The translations under genes were made by a program, and so were the position numbers. The notes below the pieces were generated by a model. The model searched no databases. It was not told the origin of the DNA and worked only from the letters and a program-made list of their open reading frames with translations. Shown here one piece after another: positions 1 through 10,770 of a DNA stretch of 64,000 nucleotides. The DNA is from Pseudopithomyces maydicus (lineage: Eukaryota > Ascomycota > Dothideomycetes > Pleosporales > Didymosphaeriaceae): contig JANTUC010000012.1 in NCBI GenBank assembly GCA_026873275.1, positions 950,001 through 1,014,000 of the forward strand, given 5' to 3'. Within the stretch, counting starts at the first letter, position 1. Each line of letters starts with the position of its first letter.

Positions 1-39
1 AGACGAACGGTCGTTATTATATACCTATAGGTACGAACT

Positions 40-103
40 AGCTCTGTGGGCTCTATAGGCTCTATAGGTTTTATAAGTTATAAAGCCTATAGAGCTACAG
101 AGC
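40..103. repeat. Imperfect inverted repeat / hairpin
   Basis: The left arm at about 40-61 (GCTCTGT.. then GCTCTATAGGCT) is complementary to the right arm at about 84-103 (AGCCTATAGAGC then ACAGAGC). There is one bulged or mismatched position, and the loop is about 22 bases. The arms keep G and C although the surroundings are very AT-rich. Confidence 0.6.
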
Positions 104-2185
104 CGTAGAGCTACTATATAATCCCTATTATATATTTATATTATGCTCTATATTTAACTTATAGCTATAATTAAGTAAATTATTATAATAAGCCCGCTTA
201 CTGCTTATGCTCAACTCCTATCGGTCCTTATTATCCTAGTTATAATAATTGTCATCCTGTTGCGGCGTAACAGCCGTAATAAGCACCTTAAAGGCCTCTA
301 AATTGAATAGATTTCAAGAATTATAATAATATTATAAATTTTATTTAATTTACTAATTTATTCTAGACACCTTAAATTCTAATTCTAAGATAGGTTTATT
401 AATATCCTAAATAAGTATTTATAAAGAAAGAGATAGAGGGATTTATACATTTATATTAATAAAAATAATTTAATTTTTAAAAGTAGAGGCTATAATTAAT
501 TTAATAAAAATTTTGTTTTTATAGTTTAGAGCGTTTTACGCGAGATAATAAAGAATAATATTAATTAATTATAAATAAAAGAGTAAAACCTTTTTAATAA
601 TTTTTTAAATTTATTTAAAATAGGCTCTTTACTGGAATCCTTAAAAATAAAATTTAATATAATTAAGGGGGTTTAGCAAATAAATATAAAATAATAATAA
701 TAAAAAGAAAAGTAGGGTCTATGAAAATACTAAATTTACTAATAATTCTTTGAGTGTATATATATAGTAGAAGGTAATATAAATAATTATAATATTTTTA
801 AATAATCTTTACTAAATAATAGTTTTATTAAAATACTTTTAAAAATGATAATAGTTTAGTAAATAGTAATATATTATTTAAGCTATTGAATTAATAAAAT
901 AAAAAGAGGGGATGATTTATTAGCCTATAATTATTTTTTTAATTATAAAGAGCGCCTGTAAAGTTCTTTAAAATTTATAATTATATTAACAGCTTTTAAT
1001 AAAATGTAAATTTTATTTTTAAGGAACTTAATATTAAGATCTGTAGATGGCTGCGGCACAGCATCGATCCCATATATAATTAGAGGCCCGGGGCGGGCTG
1101 TGTAATTATATAGTTATGTGACCTAATTAGTATAATTAGTAGTCTTAGCGCACTAAGCATACTAAACAGCTCGTATACTAATTACTGAGCAAAGGCTAAT
1201 TAGTGTGATTAATTAATTAGTGGGACTGATTAACCTAAATATATAGGAACCCGAGTTTCCTTCGTAGATACTCGTGTTTAACCTATTTATTAATCTATCG
1301 TTTAGATTTACTTAGGCCCCCTTGTTAATTTAGTATTATACGTAATACTGATACTAACTACCCTATTAACCCGCTCACGCAGTCAATAACCCTTCTCCCT
1401 CTGTAAGTTGCTCCTGCCCGAGAACCAACCTTAACCTCTAGGATTAGCTACCCTCGTGGTCTTAACACTTAACTACCTTAGGGCCTAAATTATATATTTT
1501 ATATTAAAATAGAACTTTTAAATTTTTAAGTAATAATATTATTTTTTAAAACTTATTTTAAGCTAAAATAAAATCTTTTATAAAAATATTTAATTTTTAA
1601 GCAATTGCGCTGCCCCTAAAACTTATTTAAAATTTAATTAAAGATTTCTTTTCTATAAGATTTAAGTAAAATTAACACCCTATTTAAACTTTTAAAATAA
1701 AATAAATTTTTAAGTTGCCTTCTTAGGCTAAGTAGAAAATAAGTTGAATATAATATAAAATTATAGTATAATTATATAGAATAAACCTTTTAAGTAAAAC
1801 TAGATAATATATTTTAAGTTAAATAAAAATATATTAAATTAGCTAAAAGAAAAGACACTTAAAAAAAGATTTATATAATATTAAAGGGGTTTATAAATAT
1901 AAATGCTTATAAGGCAGCCTAAAATAGATACTTAGTAGTTTAAAGGGGTGCTTAGTAGCCTAAAGGGGGTCTAAAGTAGCCTAAACTAGACTAGGGCCTT
2001 ATAATAATTATTTTATATAAATATCAATTTATTATATTTTTATATATAAAGTATTTATGTATTAATAAATATTTATAATTAAGAAGTATATAGGGGAGTA
2101 AAAAATACTATAATTAAATAAAAATAAATAGATAACTTTATAATATTATTAATACTTAGTATAAAAAGGGTATTAATTATACTAG

Positions 2186-2577
2186 AATATAGATAACGCC
2201 CTAATAGGGCGCCACCTTTATTTAATTATATAATAATGCTCTATATAATATCAAATAAAGAATTATTTTAATTATAAAAATTAAATATTTTAAAAATAAC
2301 AGAATAAGGCGCTAAAGCTAGCTAGAAGATTAATAATTATTTATATATAAAATTAGCCTTAAGGACTTATAAAAGTATAAATACTAAAAAATAAAAATAT
2401 TACTAATAAAAAAAGATATTATAAAATATCCTCTTTTTATAAGCGAGAGTGGTCCCTATCTAGACTTATCCTAAAGATTAGGCAAAGCCGAGTCCTTAAC
2501 ATTAAACTAAATCTGCTTACTTAGGGAAGACCATCTCCCCACGATACAATATAGATAACGCTTTATTAGGGCGCCAC
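2186..2577. repeat. Pair of 30-bp direct repeats about 360 bp apart
   Basis: Copies at 2,186-2,215 and 2,548-2,577 share AATATAGATAACGC, six variable bases, then AGGGCGCCAC. They match at 27 of 30 positions, and two of the three differences are C/T. They may be ends of a degraded repeat element. No coding content lies between them. Confidence 0.55.
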
Positions 2578-2642
2578 TATGAAAGACCTATATATAACGA
2601 AACAGCTCTGGATTGAAAAGCTAAACCTATACACTTAGGGTC

Positions 2643-4078
2643 TTATAGTGAAGGGGTATCTCTTCTATACTCCTCTTGTCTAAATTCTCTCTTCACCTTT
2701 ACACCTCTGTTAGGCTGTTCCGCCTTATTCAACTCTGTAGCGGGATACAGTTCTTGTTTTGAACCGTGACTATCACTCCGCTGCCCACCAGTCACTTGCA
2801 CCTCTATGTCCCATTGAGTCGGCTGCTTATAAGCCGCTAAATAGAAACTATTTTCATTGTTGTTACCAGGTTCATCGTTCAATCTCACGGCGCTGCGATG
2901 CGTGCTTCGGCTTAATGTCATACGAAGCCTACTGCCAAGCAGACTGGCGTATTCGCCGATGCGGGCAAGAGGTTTGACGAGCGGGACCCAGGTCGGCATG
3001 CAGGCTGCGAAGCAGCCAATCGCTGGGTCGAGAACCGTCCAGGTCCATTTACTAGTGAACCCTGGTAGAAAGGAACAAATAAGTAAGTATTGTACAATTA
3101 GAGCATGTAAGGGGGAAATATGCCTTACAGGTAACGTCTGGCAGGTTTCGGCCGTACTCATTCACCTCGCTAGCAATCACCGCAATTCTAACAATCGCCG
3201 ATATGATAGAGCTGCAAGACCTATCAGCAACAGCCAGATGAAAATTGTTCTATAAAGGATTACCTACAATGAACCCACTGCAAAGATTGCCATCACGCCT
3301 ACCTTTTTGAGCGGGCTCAGCTGCAACTTGTAGATTTCACGAATCGGTAAAATTAGTATTGCCATGTCAAAGATGATATTACAGGCCTGAGCATATATCA
3401 CCAGATCAATGAAGTTGATGCAATGACCGGGTGTTTTCTTGAGCCAGGCTTTCTTCACAGGCGTGCATTGGAAGGCGCCCACAAGGTTCTTGACGATAAC
3501 CCAGGCGAGAATGAGGACCATTAGGATTGTGGTAGAAAGTCGGAAGGTTTGCGTTACAAAGATACGTCGGCATAGGAGTAGAATGGAAATCTTGACGGCG
3601 GCGACGGCGACTCCGAAGGTTTGCTCAAAGATGAACAATGCCTGCCGAAAATGTTACAACCTATCATAACAGCTCCTTGAAGGATTTTGAGATACCAGGA
3701 AGTAGTTCTTCAGATTCTCTTTCGTCAAAGTCTCTTCGTGTCTACCATTACCATTGTTGTCCGCTGTACTTCGGTGAGCTAAGAAAAATAGGTTTTCTCA
3801 GGTATATCTTACCCAGTATTGGTACACACGAATTCCCTATGGTCAGAATCTGATATTCTCACATAAGCCTCCGCATCTTGCTCTTCGGCTGGGAGTCTTA
3901 CTGCAGCGATAATAATCGCATAGTCATCGCCTTTCAACTTCAGACCTTGTAGTCTACGAGCCCAAAGCCTCAGCGGGATGGCAATTGCCGGCAATGCGAT
4001 CCCAAAACCGACAGCAATAGTTGTCCTGTAAGAATGATCATCGTGGAGGTGCTCCGGCGCCGTGTAGATTTCCTTCAT
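2643..4078 (-). CDS. Fungal rhodopsin-domain (PTH11-like) integral membrane protein
   Basis: This is a predicted multi-pass plasma-membrane protein of the fungal rhodopsin-domain family, often annotated PTH11-like; its ligand and role are unknown. Six exons keep one frame: 4078-3902, 3849-3813, 3763-3696, 3641-3268, 3211-3129 and 3061-2643, giving 385 aa. Family marks in order are a first helix (AVGFGIALPAIAIPLRLWAR), GDDYAIIIAA, GRHEETLTKENL, an EQTFGVAVAAVKISILL helix, a QCTPVKKAW segment, a following membrane segment, and a late helix around LDPAIGCFAACMP. The polar C-terminal tail is variable, as is usual. The start ATG at 4078 precedes a helix at the expected distance. The gene borders the AT-rich block but shows no stop or frameshift. 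Function is inferred only from the family. Confidence 0.8.
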
Positions 4079-5013
4079 TTTTGGATAATCCTCTGTCAGA
4101 ATAACGTAAAATTGGTCTTCGTGAGCTTGGAAATTCCAGAAGCACGTTGAATGTACTAGAGCCTCGTTATCTGGCGAGTTGCGGAAGAAGTGGCTCCGAG
4201 TTTCGACCTAAATGAATCAACGGTATTAAAATCGCCCCTATAGGTGGGTTGTAGGGTGGGTGGCACAAGCCTCGTATCTGCAGCTCTCGGTCGCCGTAAC
4301 GTATGCCCTTACTTCGTCGAGAGCCATGCAATTTCTTTGCCTTTTTTGCCTGCTTCTCATACCTCCGCCTTTTTCGTTTGCCTTCTTTTCAGGTTGATTT
4401 CCCTGCCTTATCCTAGGCTGATCCTCTATCCCTGCGGCAATCGCAGAGTCTGCACTGTCATGCTGGTATCGGAAAAGATTCCGCACTTGCACCGTTGTTA
4501 CATGTAACAGTGCGATTGCCATAGGTCATGATTTAGTCCGTAATATACTCGAACCACAGGCTTCACAGCCAGGCGGGGTGTGTATTACCTCTATCAAAGT
4601 ACTGATACATAATCATATATGTGTTTCCCGATGAGGAACACCTTCCCGATGAGGAACAGGCTTTGGGGCCAACTGAAAGCTCGCGGACTTCATCACGTTG
4701 TGATACTGCTCATATGAATGTCGATATAGTTATGCGCATCGTATATTACCTTGAAATACCTCGTCCAATCATGGAAACGCCTGAACATCGACCGCCTTAC
4801 CGGACTCTGATCGTTAGGAATAGAGCAAGGTTCTCTGCTGCTGCGTCGCATCTGGGTACAAGTTATGCAAATAAGAAACAGATAAATTACAGGAACACCA
4901 AATCAAGGTAACCTCAATAAAGGCAGAGCTTACTCCATTAGCTTCCAGTGTAATGGTGATTTAAACTAGATTTCCCATTGTGTGACTCCCGGCCCCTCAC
5001 TTGAATTAGATGA
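4079..5013. other. Intergenic, no supported gene
   Basis: Two short open frames (4244-4507 plus, 4621-4911 plus) have no recognisable domain. An 18-base unit containing TTCCCGATGAGGAACA is duplicated in tandem near 4,625-4,661. It is probably the upstream region of the membrane-protein gene plus the 3' flank of the precursor gene. Confidence 0.5.
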
Positions 5014-5357
5014 TCATCTAGTGCCCAATTGCTCAAGCGTCTTCAGCAACTCATCTTCCACGGAAAAGTCCCGCTGCTGCAAGCTTGTCTTGAGTAGCTC
5101 GTCCTCTACCTCTTTATTCGTCTTCAGTAACTCGTCTTCGACGGTGGAGCGCACGCCTTGGCGCCCAACAGTAGCCCCAGCTGGTTTCAAAAGCTCATCT
5201 TCAACCGTGGGATCTTGAGATGATTATAGTTAGCAACTATCGCTTTATCGGATGGTACTGCACTCGTAGATTTCAAGAACCACTTACTTTTGAATGGTTT
5301 TGCAGCAGTTAAGCTACCCGTCAACGTAAGGAAAAAGATGATCAGGGAGGAATGCAT
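5014..5357 (-). CDS. Secreted repeat peptide precursor, candidate UstYa-dependent RiPP
   Basis: Two exons (5357-5288 and 5213-5014) join in frame through a GTAAGT..GCTAAC..AAG intron to give 89 aa. Residues 1-19 form a clear signal peptide (hydrophobic core LIIFFLTLTG, likely cut after LTAA). The rest carries four copies of VEDELLK at about residues 27-33, 48-54, 59-65 and 75-81, separated by spacers of 14, 4 and 9 residues. Synonymous codons differ widely between copies; Val is encoded by GTT, GTC, GTA and GTG. A signal peptide followed by tandem core-like repeats, next to a UstYa gene, is the layout of fungal dikaritin-type RiPP precursors. Differences are that there is no Lys-Arg Kex2 site between repeats and no Tyr or Trp, with only one Phe after the signal peptide. 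It could instead be a structural or effector-like repeat protein. The product is unknown. Confidence 0.7.
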
Positions 5358-5812
5358 TGTTTCTGAAGAAGCCGATATCAGGGTCTTTCTGAGAGAAGAT
5401 GCCTTCTGTCCTCTTGAATTTAAGCGATAGGGATATATAAGTGTCAGGCAATGACAAAAACAGGATTTAACTTGCATCCTGGAAAGTTAGTTAGATGAAG
5501 ACATCACGACATGCAAGCCCCTTGTCCAGACCGACCTAGGCCGATAGGCGTAGGTAAGGATTGGTGTCGTTATTGTCAATGTGTGCGGGGTAAGAAGAAG
5601 GCAAAGCTGTCGGTTTAATTGATCATCTCATGCATGGCAGGTTGCACATGAAGATAAGGATCGTACAAAGTGGGAAGGTCTATTGACTTGGCCCAATCGA
5701 TCCATGTCTCCGCCTAGAGAGCAGAAATCAAAATCAGAGTCGCTGCTAAGAGCCCTTTCCTTGCTTCTTTCAATCACATTCTCCACAAATTCTTCTGAAA
5801 GACATCATCGCA
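5358..5812. promoter_or_regulatory. Shared divergent promoter of precursor and UstYa genes
   Basis: These 455 bp separate the start codons of the minus-strand precursor and the plus-strand UstYa gene, so both may be co-regulated. CCG-N7-CCG at 5,531-5,543 resembles a direct-repeat site for a Zn2Cys6 regulator. No such regulator gene was found in the window. Confidence 0.4.
5433..5439 (-). promoter_or_regulatory. TATA box of the precursor gene
   Basis: TATATA on the minus strand lies about 77 bp upstream of the precursor ATG at 5357, a normal spacing for a fungal TATA promoter. Confidence 0.4.
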
Positions 5813-6871
5813 ATGGATCAATTTGAATATTCCGATATCGACAAAGAGGACACAGCTATGCTGGCGTCTTCTGATGGTTGTGCCAAGTGCATCCACGCAG
5901 CAGCTGGTAAGACGCCGACCTTGAAGGCGCGACTTAGAACTGGTGTTTGGCTCCTTTTGGTACCTATTCTGGTCACAACGGCCACTTTCACGGTTCTAGT
6001 GAACTGGCCGGCTGCTGCAAGACTATCTCTCCATCAGGGTACCTGTGGATTGAATACGAGACACCTTGGGTTCTGTGAGTGGAACACTTCAGTATAAAGA
6101 GTGATTTCCATGATATTAGGCTGACAAGATATAGTGCCATCGGCGGATACTTTACAGGTGGATGACTTCCAGCCAACGGCTGACGCATGGATTACGTCTC
6201 CGTATTCAGGACCACCAACTAAGGCGAAGGGTTTAGCATGGAACAACTTGCAAAGAGGTAGGCATATCGCTAAGCACCAAAAATCTGAGTAGACAATTGA
6301 CTTAATGGCATGTAATAGTCAGAGGAGCTCGCGTATCTAAGGCTGAAGGCAAGATGATCAACCTCCCTGATGGCTTAAAGCTTGATAACGGAGATCATCC
6401 CACTATCACGGGAGTTATGCACAACCTCCACTGCCTGGTGAGTGAACTGAGCAGGAATTATAACTATGAGAGTTCGAAAACTTATACCTGTCTCGCAGAG
6501 AATGATACGTCAATACCTGTATCCAGAATATTATTACCCCAACGCCTCGGACAGCAAGATGGAATATTTCAAGAAACATGCAGGTCAGCTGGAGATCTTA
6601 ATTTTACTCTTTCGTTACCTGAAAAGCTGACTTACTTTCCATCTGCACAGATCATTGTATCGAGACATTGCGTGAATCAATCACTTGCATTCCTGACTTG
6701 ACGCCGCATGCCCTTTACTGGGTGGACGAGGAAGAGCGAATTCACGTCAACCTCAAATCTGTGGTAAAGCGCCAGTGCGTGAACTGGGAGTCACTCGTTC
6801 GCTGGCAAAGGAGGAGAGAGTACAACTTGGATGATCTGTGGGTGGCAAATCCGATAAGAAATAAGTTGTAA
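5813..6871 (+). CDS. UstYa-family (DUF3328) oxidase/cyclase
   Basis: Five exons (5813-6074, 6135-6257, 6319-6437, 6499-6583, 6651-6871) give 269 aa in one frame. An acidic N-terminus is followed by one transmembrane helix at about residues 44-63 (GVWLLLVPILVTTATFTVLV). The two family hallmarks are present: HNLHC (163-167) and HADHC (195-199). The C-terminus holds CVNWESLVRW. Known UstYa proteins carry out oxidative cyclisation or other C-H oxidation on peptide products such as ustiloxins, or on small cyclic peptides; they are membrane-anchored in the secretory path. Here the gene is divergent from a secreted repeat precursor, which suggests that peptide is its substrate. The frame is intact, with no RIP damage. 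Family assignment is firm; the substrate is inference. Confidence 0.88.
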
Positions 6872-7618
6872 GAGTGGAGAGATTAGAGAAAGTCTCGACT
6901 TAATTCTGAGCCATCGAGACTGTGCTTGTTAGAAATTCGTAACCACAGCCTATGGCCTGGTCTGAAGCTCGGGTGATATGTCTGGATTCGGGATGGGCCG
7001 CGCAGTCTGTGTATTGTCGTAGATATACTCATTAAGTGTTGGTAAATTCCTAAGATTCAGTACTGATCCCTATACCTTTTGATATGTCGAGGTAATTCTG
7101 CAGATGTGGGTAAGTTGGTAAAGATCTGGGAGGGAAGTTTAATCTCCACGAAAATGCCTTGGGTCCGCCTCTCTTACATCCATACGGAACATAACGGCTA
7201 ACCCCGCTGTCACAAGATGTGGTAGCCTTCGCAACCGCTAAGAACTACCCAGTGCAAGGGCTCATCACATAGGCTGTACCTCCCCGCATTGAAGCAGGAG
7301 GGAGGCATACAAAGTGGTGATTCCATCAGGCAACCAAAACACAGGGTGGGGACCCCGTTTGTGATACCTCCTTGCCACGTCATTTTCCCGATCAAGGTTT
7401 GTTGGGGCGTCAAACACACTGGGGGTTAGCCCTGTATCACGTTACTTCATTTGCTTTGCGGCACAACGGACCGGGGACCTCGGAATTTGAAGTTAAGCTC
7501 GTGGATTGGCTGCTCGGGTTTGTATCGATAACTGTACTGTGCCATACTGCTTGGCCGCTGTTGTACAAAGAAGTCTAAAGTCCTTCTCGCGCTCTGACTC
7601 TTCGAGAAGACTGTCAAA
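6872..7618. other. Intergenic, 3' of UstYa and 5' of MFS
   Basis: No convincing gene. Short frames on both strands lack domains. It probably holds the UstYa terminator and the MFS promoter. Confidence 0.5.
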
Positions 7619-9346
7619 ATGATCGATAACAAGATGTCACTGTCTTTGAACACTCAATCTACTATGGAAAGCCCAATAGAGACATGTGAAATAATCACAA
7701 CCGAGGATGACGCAAAGACCATTCCGAACCTGGAGTTAGTGGAAGGTGCGAGCGCTCCTCTTGAGTATGATGTCGATTTCGACGGGCCTGAGGATAAAGC
7801 CAATCCTATGAACTGGCCCCTTTGGTACAAGTGGGTCTTGATAATTGTTCTTTCAAGTATGAATACTATTGCGTAAATACCTTACCCCCTTCCACAGTCA
7901 ACCATGTAACTCACATATACCTCTTTAGAAACCTTGCAACGGTCCTTTGTCTTCCTGCAGGCCCGGAGATCCTGAAAGACCTACATACCAGTAATCCATT
8001 GTATATCACCATCATTGCTTCAGTTTGGGAGCTGGGTGAAGCAGCAGGAGCCTTATTGACAGCTCCGTTGTCCGAGATTTTTGGTCGCGCCCCAGTCTAC
8101 AATGTCACAAATGCCATATTCGTGATATTTTCTGTCGCAAGTGGCCTCAGTAAAAGCTCGGGTATGCTCATCGGGTTCCGATTCTTGAATGGGATGGGTG
8201 ATGCATCAATCTCTCTCAATGCCAGCATAGCTGGGGATCTATTCACTCAAGAGCAACGGGGCCTTCCTATCGCAGTTTTGAGCTTTCCTCCCCTAATAGG
8301 TCCTGTCGTTGGGCCGATTATTGGTGGTTATCTTACTCAGGCTGCTGGGTGGAAGTGGGCATTCTGGTTCAGTGCAATTATGGGAGGGTGCTTTGAGTTG
8401 GTGTTCCTGTTTACTTTCCGAGAAACGTACACACCCGAAATTCTTAGACGGAAAGCCCGCCATCTCCGTAAGCAGACTGGGGATCCTAAATACCGTTCTC
8501 GATTCGATTTCGACTCTCACACATCGGGGATTGACTTGTTAAAGGACAGCCTTGTTCGCCCCGGCAAGCTGTTCTTTTGTTCGCCCCTTGTATTAATACT
8601 CGGCATCCAGGTTTCCGTGGCTTACGGCTATATGTATATCCTTTTCACAACTTTGACGACTGTCTTCGAGACAATTTACCATTTCGATCAAGGGCAGGCT
8701 GGGTTGTCTTTTCTTCCTCTAAGTAAGTTCAAGTCTCTGTGTTTCTTCTGGTATTGCTAATAGAAGGGTAGGTCTTGGTATGGTTTTAGGAGTTCTGGTG
8801 TGTGCATCGACCCTGGACCCGCTCTTGAAAAAATATACAGCTAGAAGTGGCGTCTTCAAACCAGAAGTTCGCTTGATTCCTCTGGTAAATGTATAGCCCG
8901 ATTGGCCCCAAGTGGTGTTGCTAATCCTGTCCCAGGCTATCGGTGGAACTCTATTTCCTCTTGGACTCTTCTTGTACGGCTGGACAGCAGAACATGAACT
9001 TTTTTACATTGTTCCAATGATAGGCACTGCTACCGTTGGACTTGCGTACTTTATTACAAATATCCCACTCCAGACTTATCTCGTTGACGTTTATCAATAT
9101 TACGCAGCGTCGGCAATTGGTGCAACGGTAGTTCTGAGATGTATCTTAGCAACTGTACTACCACTAGGCGCCTTACCACTCTATCATCGACTGGGAATGG
9201 GATGGGGAAACAGTGTATTAGGATTCATCGCCGCAGCATTTATTCCTGCCCCACTTCTACTTGTAAGATATGGAGCGCGACTTCGGCAAAGGTTTCGATA
9301 CTGCATAAACAACAGACCTATAGATTCGATTCATACGAACATATAA
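7619..9346 (+). CDS. MFS (DHA1-type) transporter, intact
   Basis: Four exons (7619-7872, 7929-8722, 8772-8884, 8936-9346) give 523 aa. The N-terminal cytoplasmic tail ends in the DHA1 mark GPEDKANPMNWPLWYK. Typical features follow: SVWELGEAAGALLTAPLSE, FGRAPVYN, an IGPVVGPIIGGYLTQ stretch like motif C, RETYTPEILRRKARHLRK in the central loop, and IPLQTYLVDVY near helix 10. These proteins are proton-coupled exporters in the plasma membrane; many sit in secondary-metabolite clusters. The gene lies just downstream of UstYa on the same strand, so it may export the peptide product, but it also borders the dead PKS cluster and could have belonged to that. All splice phases fit and no stop interrupts the frame. 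The substrate is unknown. Confidence 0.85.
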
Positions 9347-10324
9347 TAGAGCTTTAAAGTATTTCTTCTTTGGAATGTTTGGAATGAAAGATAAAACTGT
9401 ATAAAGTGAGGTTGGTATGAGGAAATCATAAACTATCATGTTTAAATCTCTTTAGTACCAAATATAGGTAAATCAATGACGATGTAACAAAGTTATAATC
9501 CTCGTTAAACAAGAGGGATCTATTCTTCCCCACTATCAATCTAGTATACTGCGATATATAAAAATTGTCGGATCTATATCTTCCGTTCCCTTCTCTCGAC
9601 GCTCTATCTTCTACCCCACTCCCGCATTAAGCTGTTAGCCGACTAAGCCAAGCAGTCCACGCTTTAACTGATTAGTCTAATAATAATAAGAATATTATAT
9701 CTCTAGAAATATCGTCTTCGTTCGCGACCTCACCAACATTGTACGAATGGCTTGTCATTATACCCAATAACCCAGAGTTGTATGCACGTTCTACCCGAAT
9801 ATATTAAGGTACGCCCCAAGCACCTCAGCCGCCAAAGGACTTATCTCTATAAATAAGCCACTTTTTGGTGTCGCCTTCCAAGATGATCTACAGGCGGCGG
9901 ATGTGCACTTCCACCCTCATAGCATTCCCTTATGACCAGTTTATTAAGATGGTGTATTAGCTATCTTTCTGCCTTAATTACACAGGTAGCTATACTGATG
10001 ATGTGTAGCTTTATAAAAGTTAAAAGACGCAGCCTTACTGACTATTGCAGAGAGCAAGGAGGTGGTGCTAGAGTAATGATTAAGACAAAATCCATATATA
10101 AAGCACCTGAATTTGGAATAACAGTAATAGTAATTTCTTAAATATAGTATACCAACTTCTTCCAACTGATCTTTCCGTTGCACATTAAACCCAAGCCTTT
10201 CTCAACTGCTTCCAACCCCCCTTCTTGTTAATGTCCTTTAGATGGGGCCTAACCTTTCCGGTAGACAGATATCGTTCGACCACGGAAATTCAAGCACTGC
10301 GCATAATGAAGTCTTCCTATATCT
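9347..10324. other. Intergenic relic DNA
   Basis: No gene recognised. Composition is AT-biased in parts (about 9,350-9,560 and 9,670-9,700), with balanced pieces between. It may contain degraded repeat sequence, but no ends or coding domain could be identified. Confidence 0.4.
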
Positions 10325-10770
10325 TGGTCAGCAAATCCTTCCGCTCGAAGAAACATCAAGGAAACCTACTAATATAGGCGGCCGCTTATACAGACCATCC
10401 AGCGCAACCCTATCCCCATATACTATCCACGCTAAGATCCAATCTGCGTCGATCCTCGGCCTTATAGCCTTAATACGATCACTATACGGTTCCAGGACCT
10501 TGTATCTCCCGCCCTTAAACCCTATGACCTAATACTACCAATGCAATCCAACAGGCAGTCCAGCCTGTCTTTTGAATAGCCCTCAATATCTTTCGCGCAC
10601 GTCGGCAACGCATAGTCAAACACCTTGCGCGCCCCGTACTTTGCAACCATAGCCGCATTCCGCGGCGAACACATCGCAATCGGCAAACACCCAATCTGGC
10701 TCATCACCTGCATCAATATTATCTCCGTGGTCGTCGCGCCCCCATTCACTAAGATGATTCGCCCGCGCAA
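10325..10770 (-). pseudogene. Fragment of a trans-acting enoyl reductase (LovC-type)
   Basis: Minus-strand frames contain VNGGATTTEIILMQVM, a Rossmann-like segment, then CSPRNAAMVAKYGARKVFDY and PTCAKDI, which are marks of stand-alone medium-chain enoyl reductases that serve highly reducing PKSs. In a shifted frame, GGRYKVLEPYSDR and KVALDG-like pieces continue toward 10,330. The N-terminal catalytic domain is absent, a stop follows DCIGSIRS, and the remainder is out of frame, so the gene is dead. Its 5' side is fused without a stop to the ACP of the PKS remnant, which implies a deletion between two formerly adjacent genes. Confidence 0.7.

Larger units (their letters stand above)
1..2642. 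repeat. AT-rich, RIP-like repeat relic block
   Basis: This stretch is strongly AT-rich, full of TA and AA/TT steps and stop codons in all frames, and contains no believable gene. Islands of more balanced composition (about 1,040-1,490 and 2,440-2,640) sit inside it. The pattern fits old transposon DNA degraded by RIP, which turns CpA into TpA. A hairpin (40-103) and a direct repeat (2,186-2,215 and 2,548-2,577) are listed separately. I could not assign a transposon family. Confidence 0.7.

Noticed and set aside
1098..1468. LTR-like stretch beginning TGTAATTATA and ending TTAACA, with a TATATA box
   Set aside because: No target-site duplication, no second copy and no primer-binding site could be shown, so a solo LTR is not supported.
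4621..4911. 96-codon plus-strand frame with a duplicated MFPDEEHLPDEE start
   Set aside because: No family match, no HxxHC motif and no splice partner; the repeat is a simple DNA duplication.
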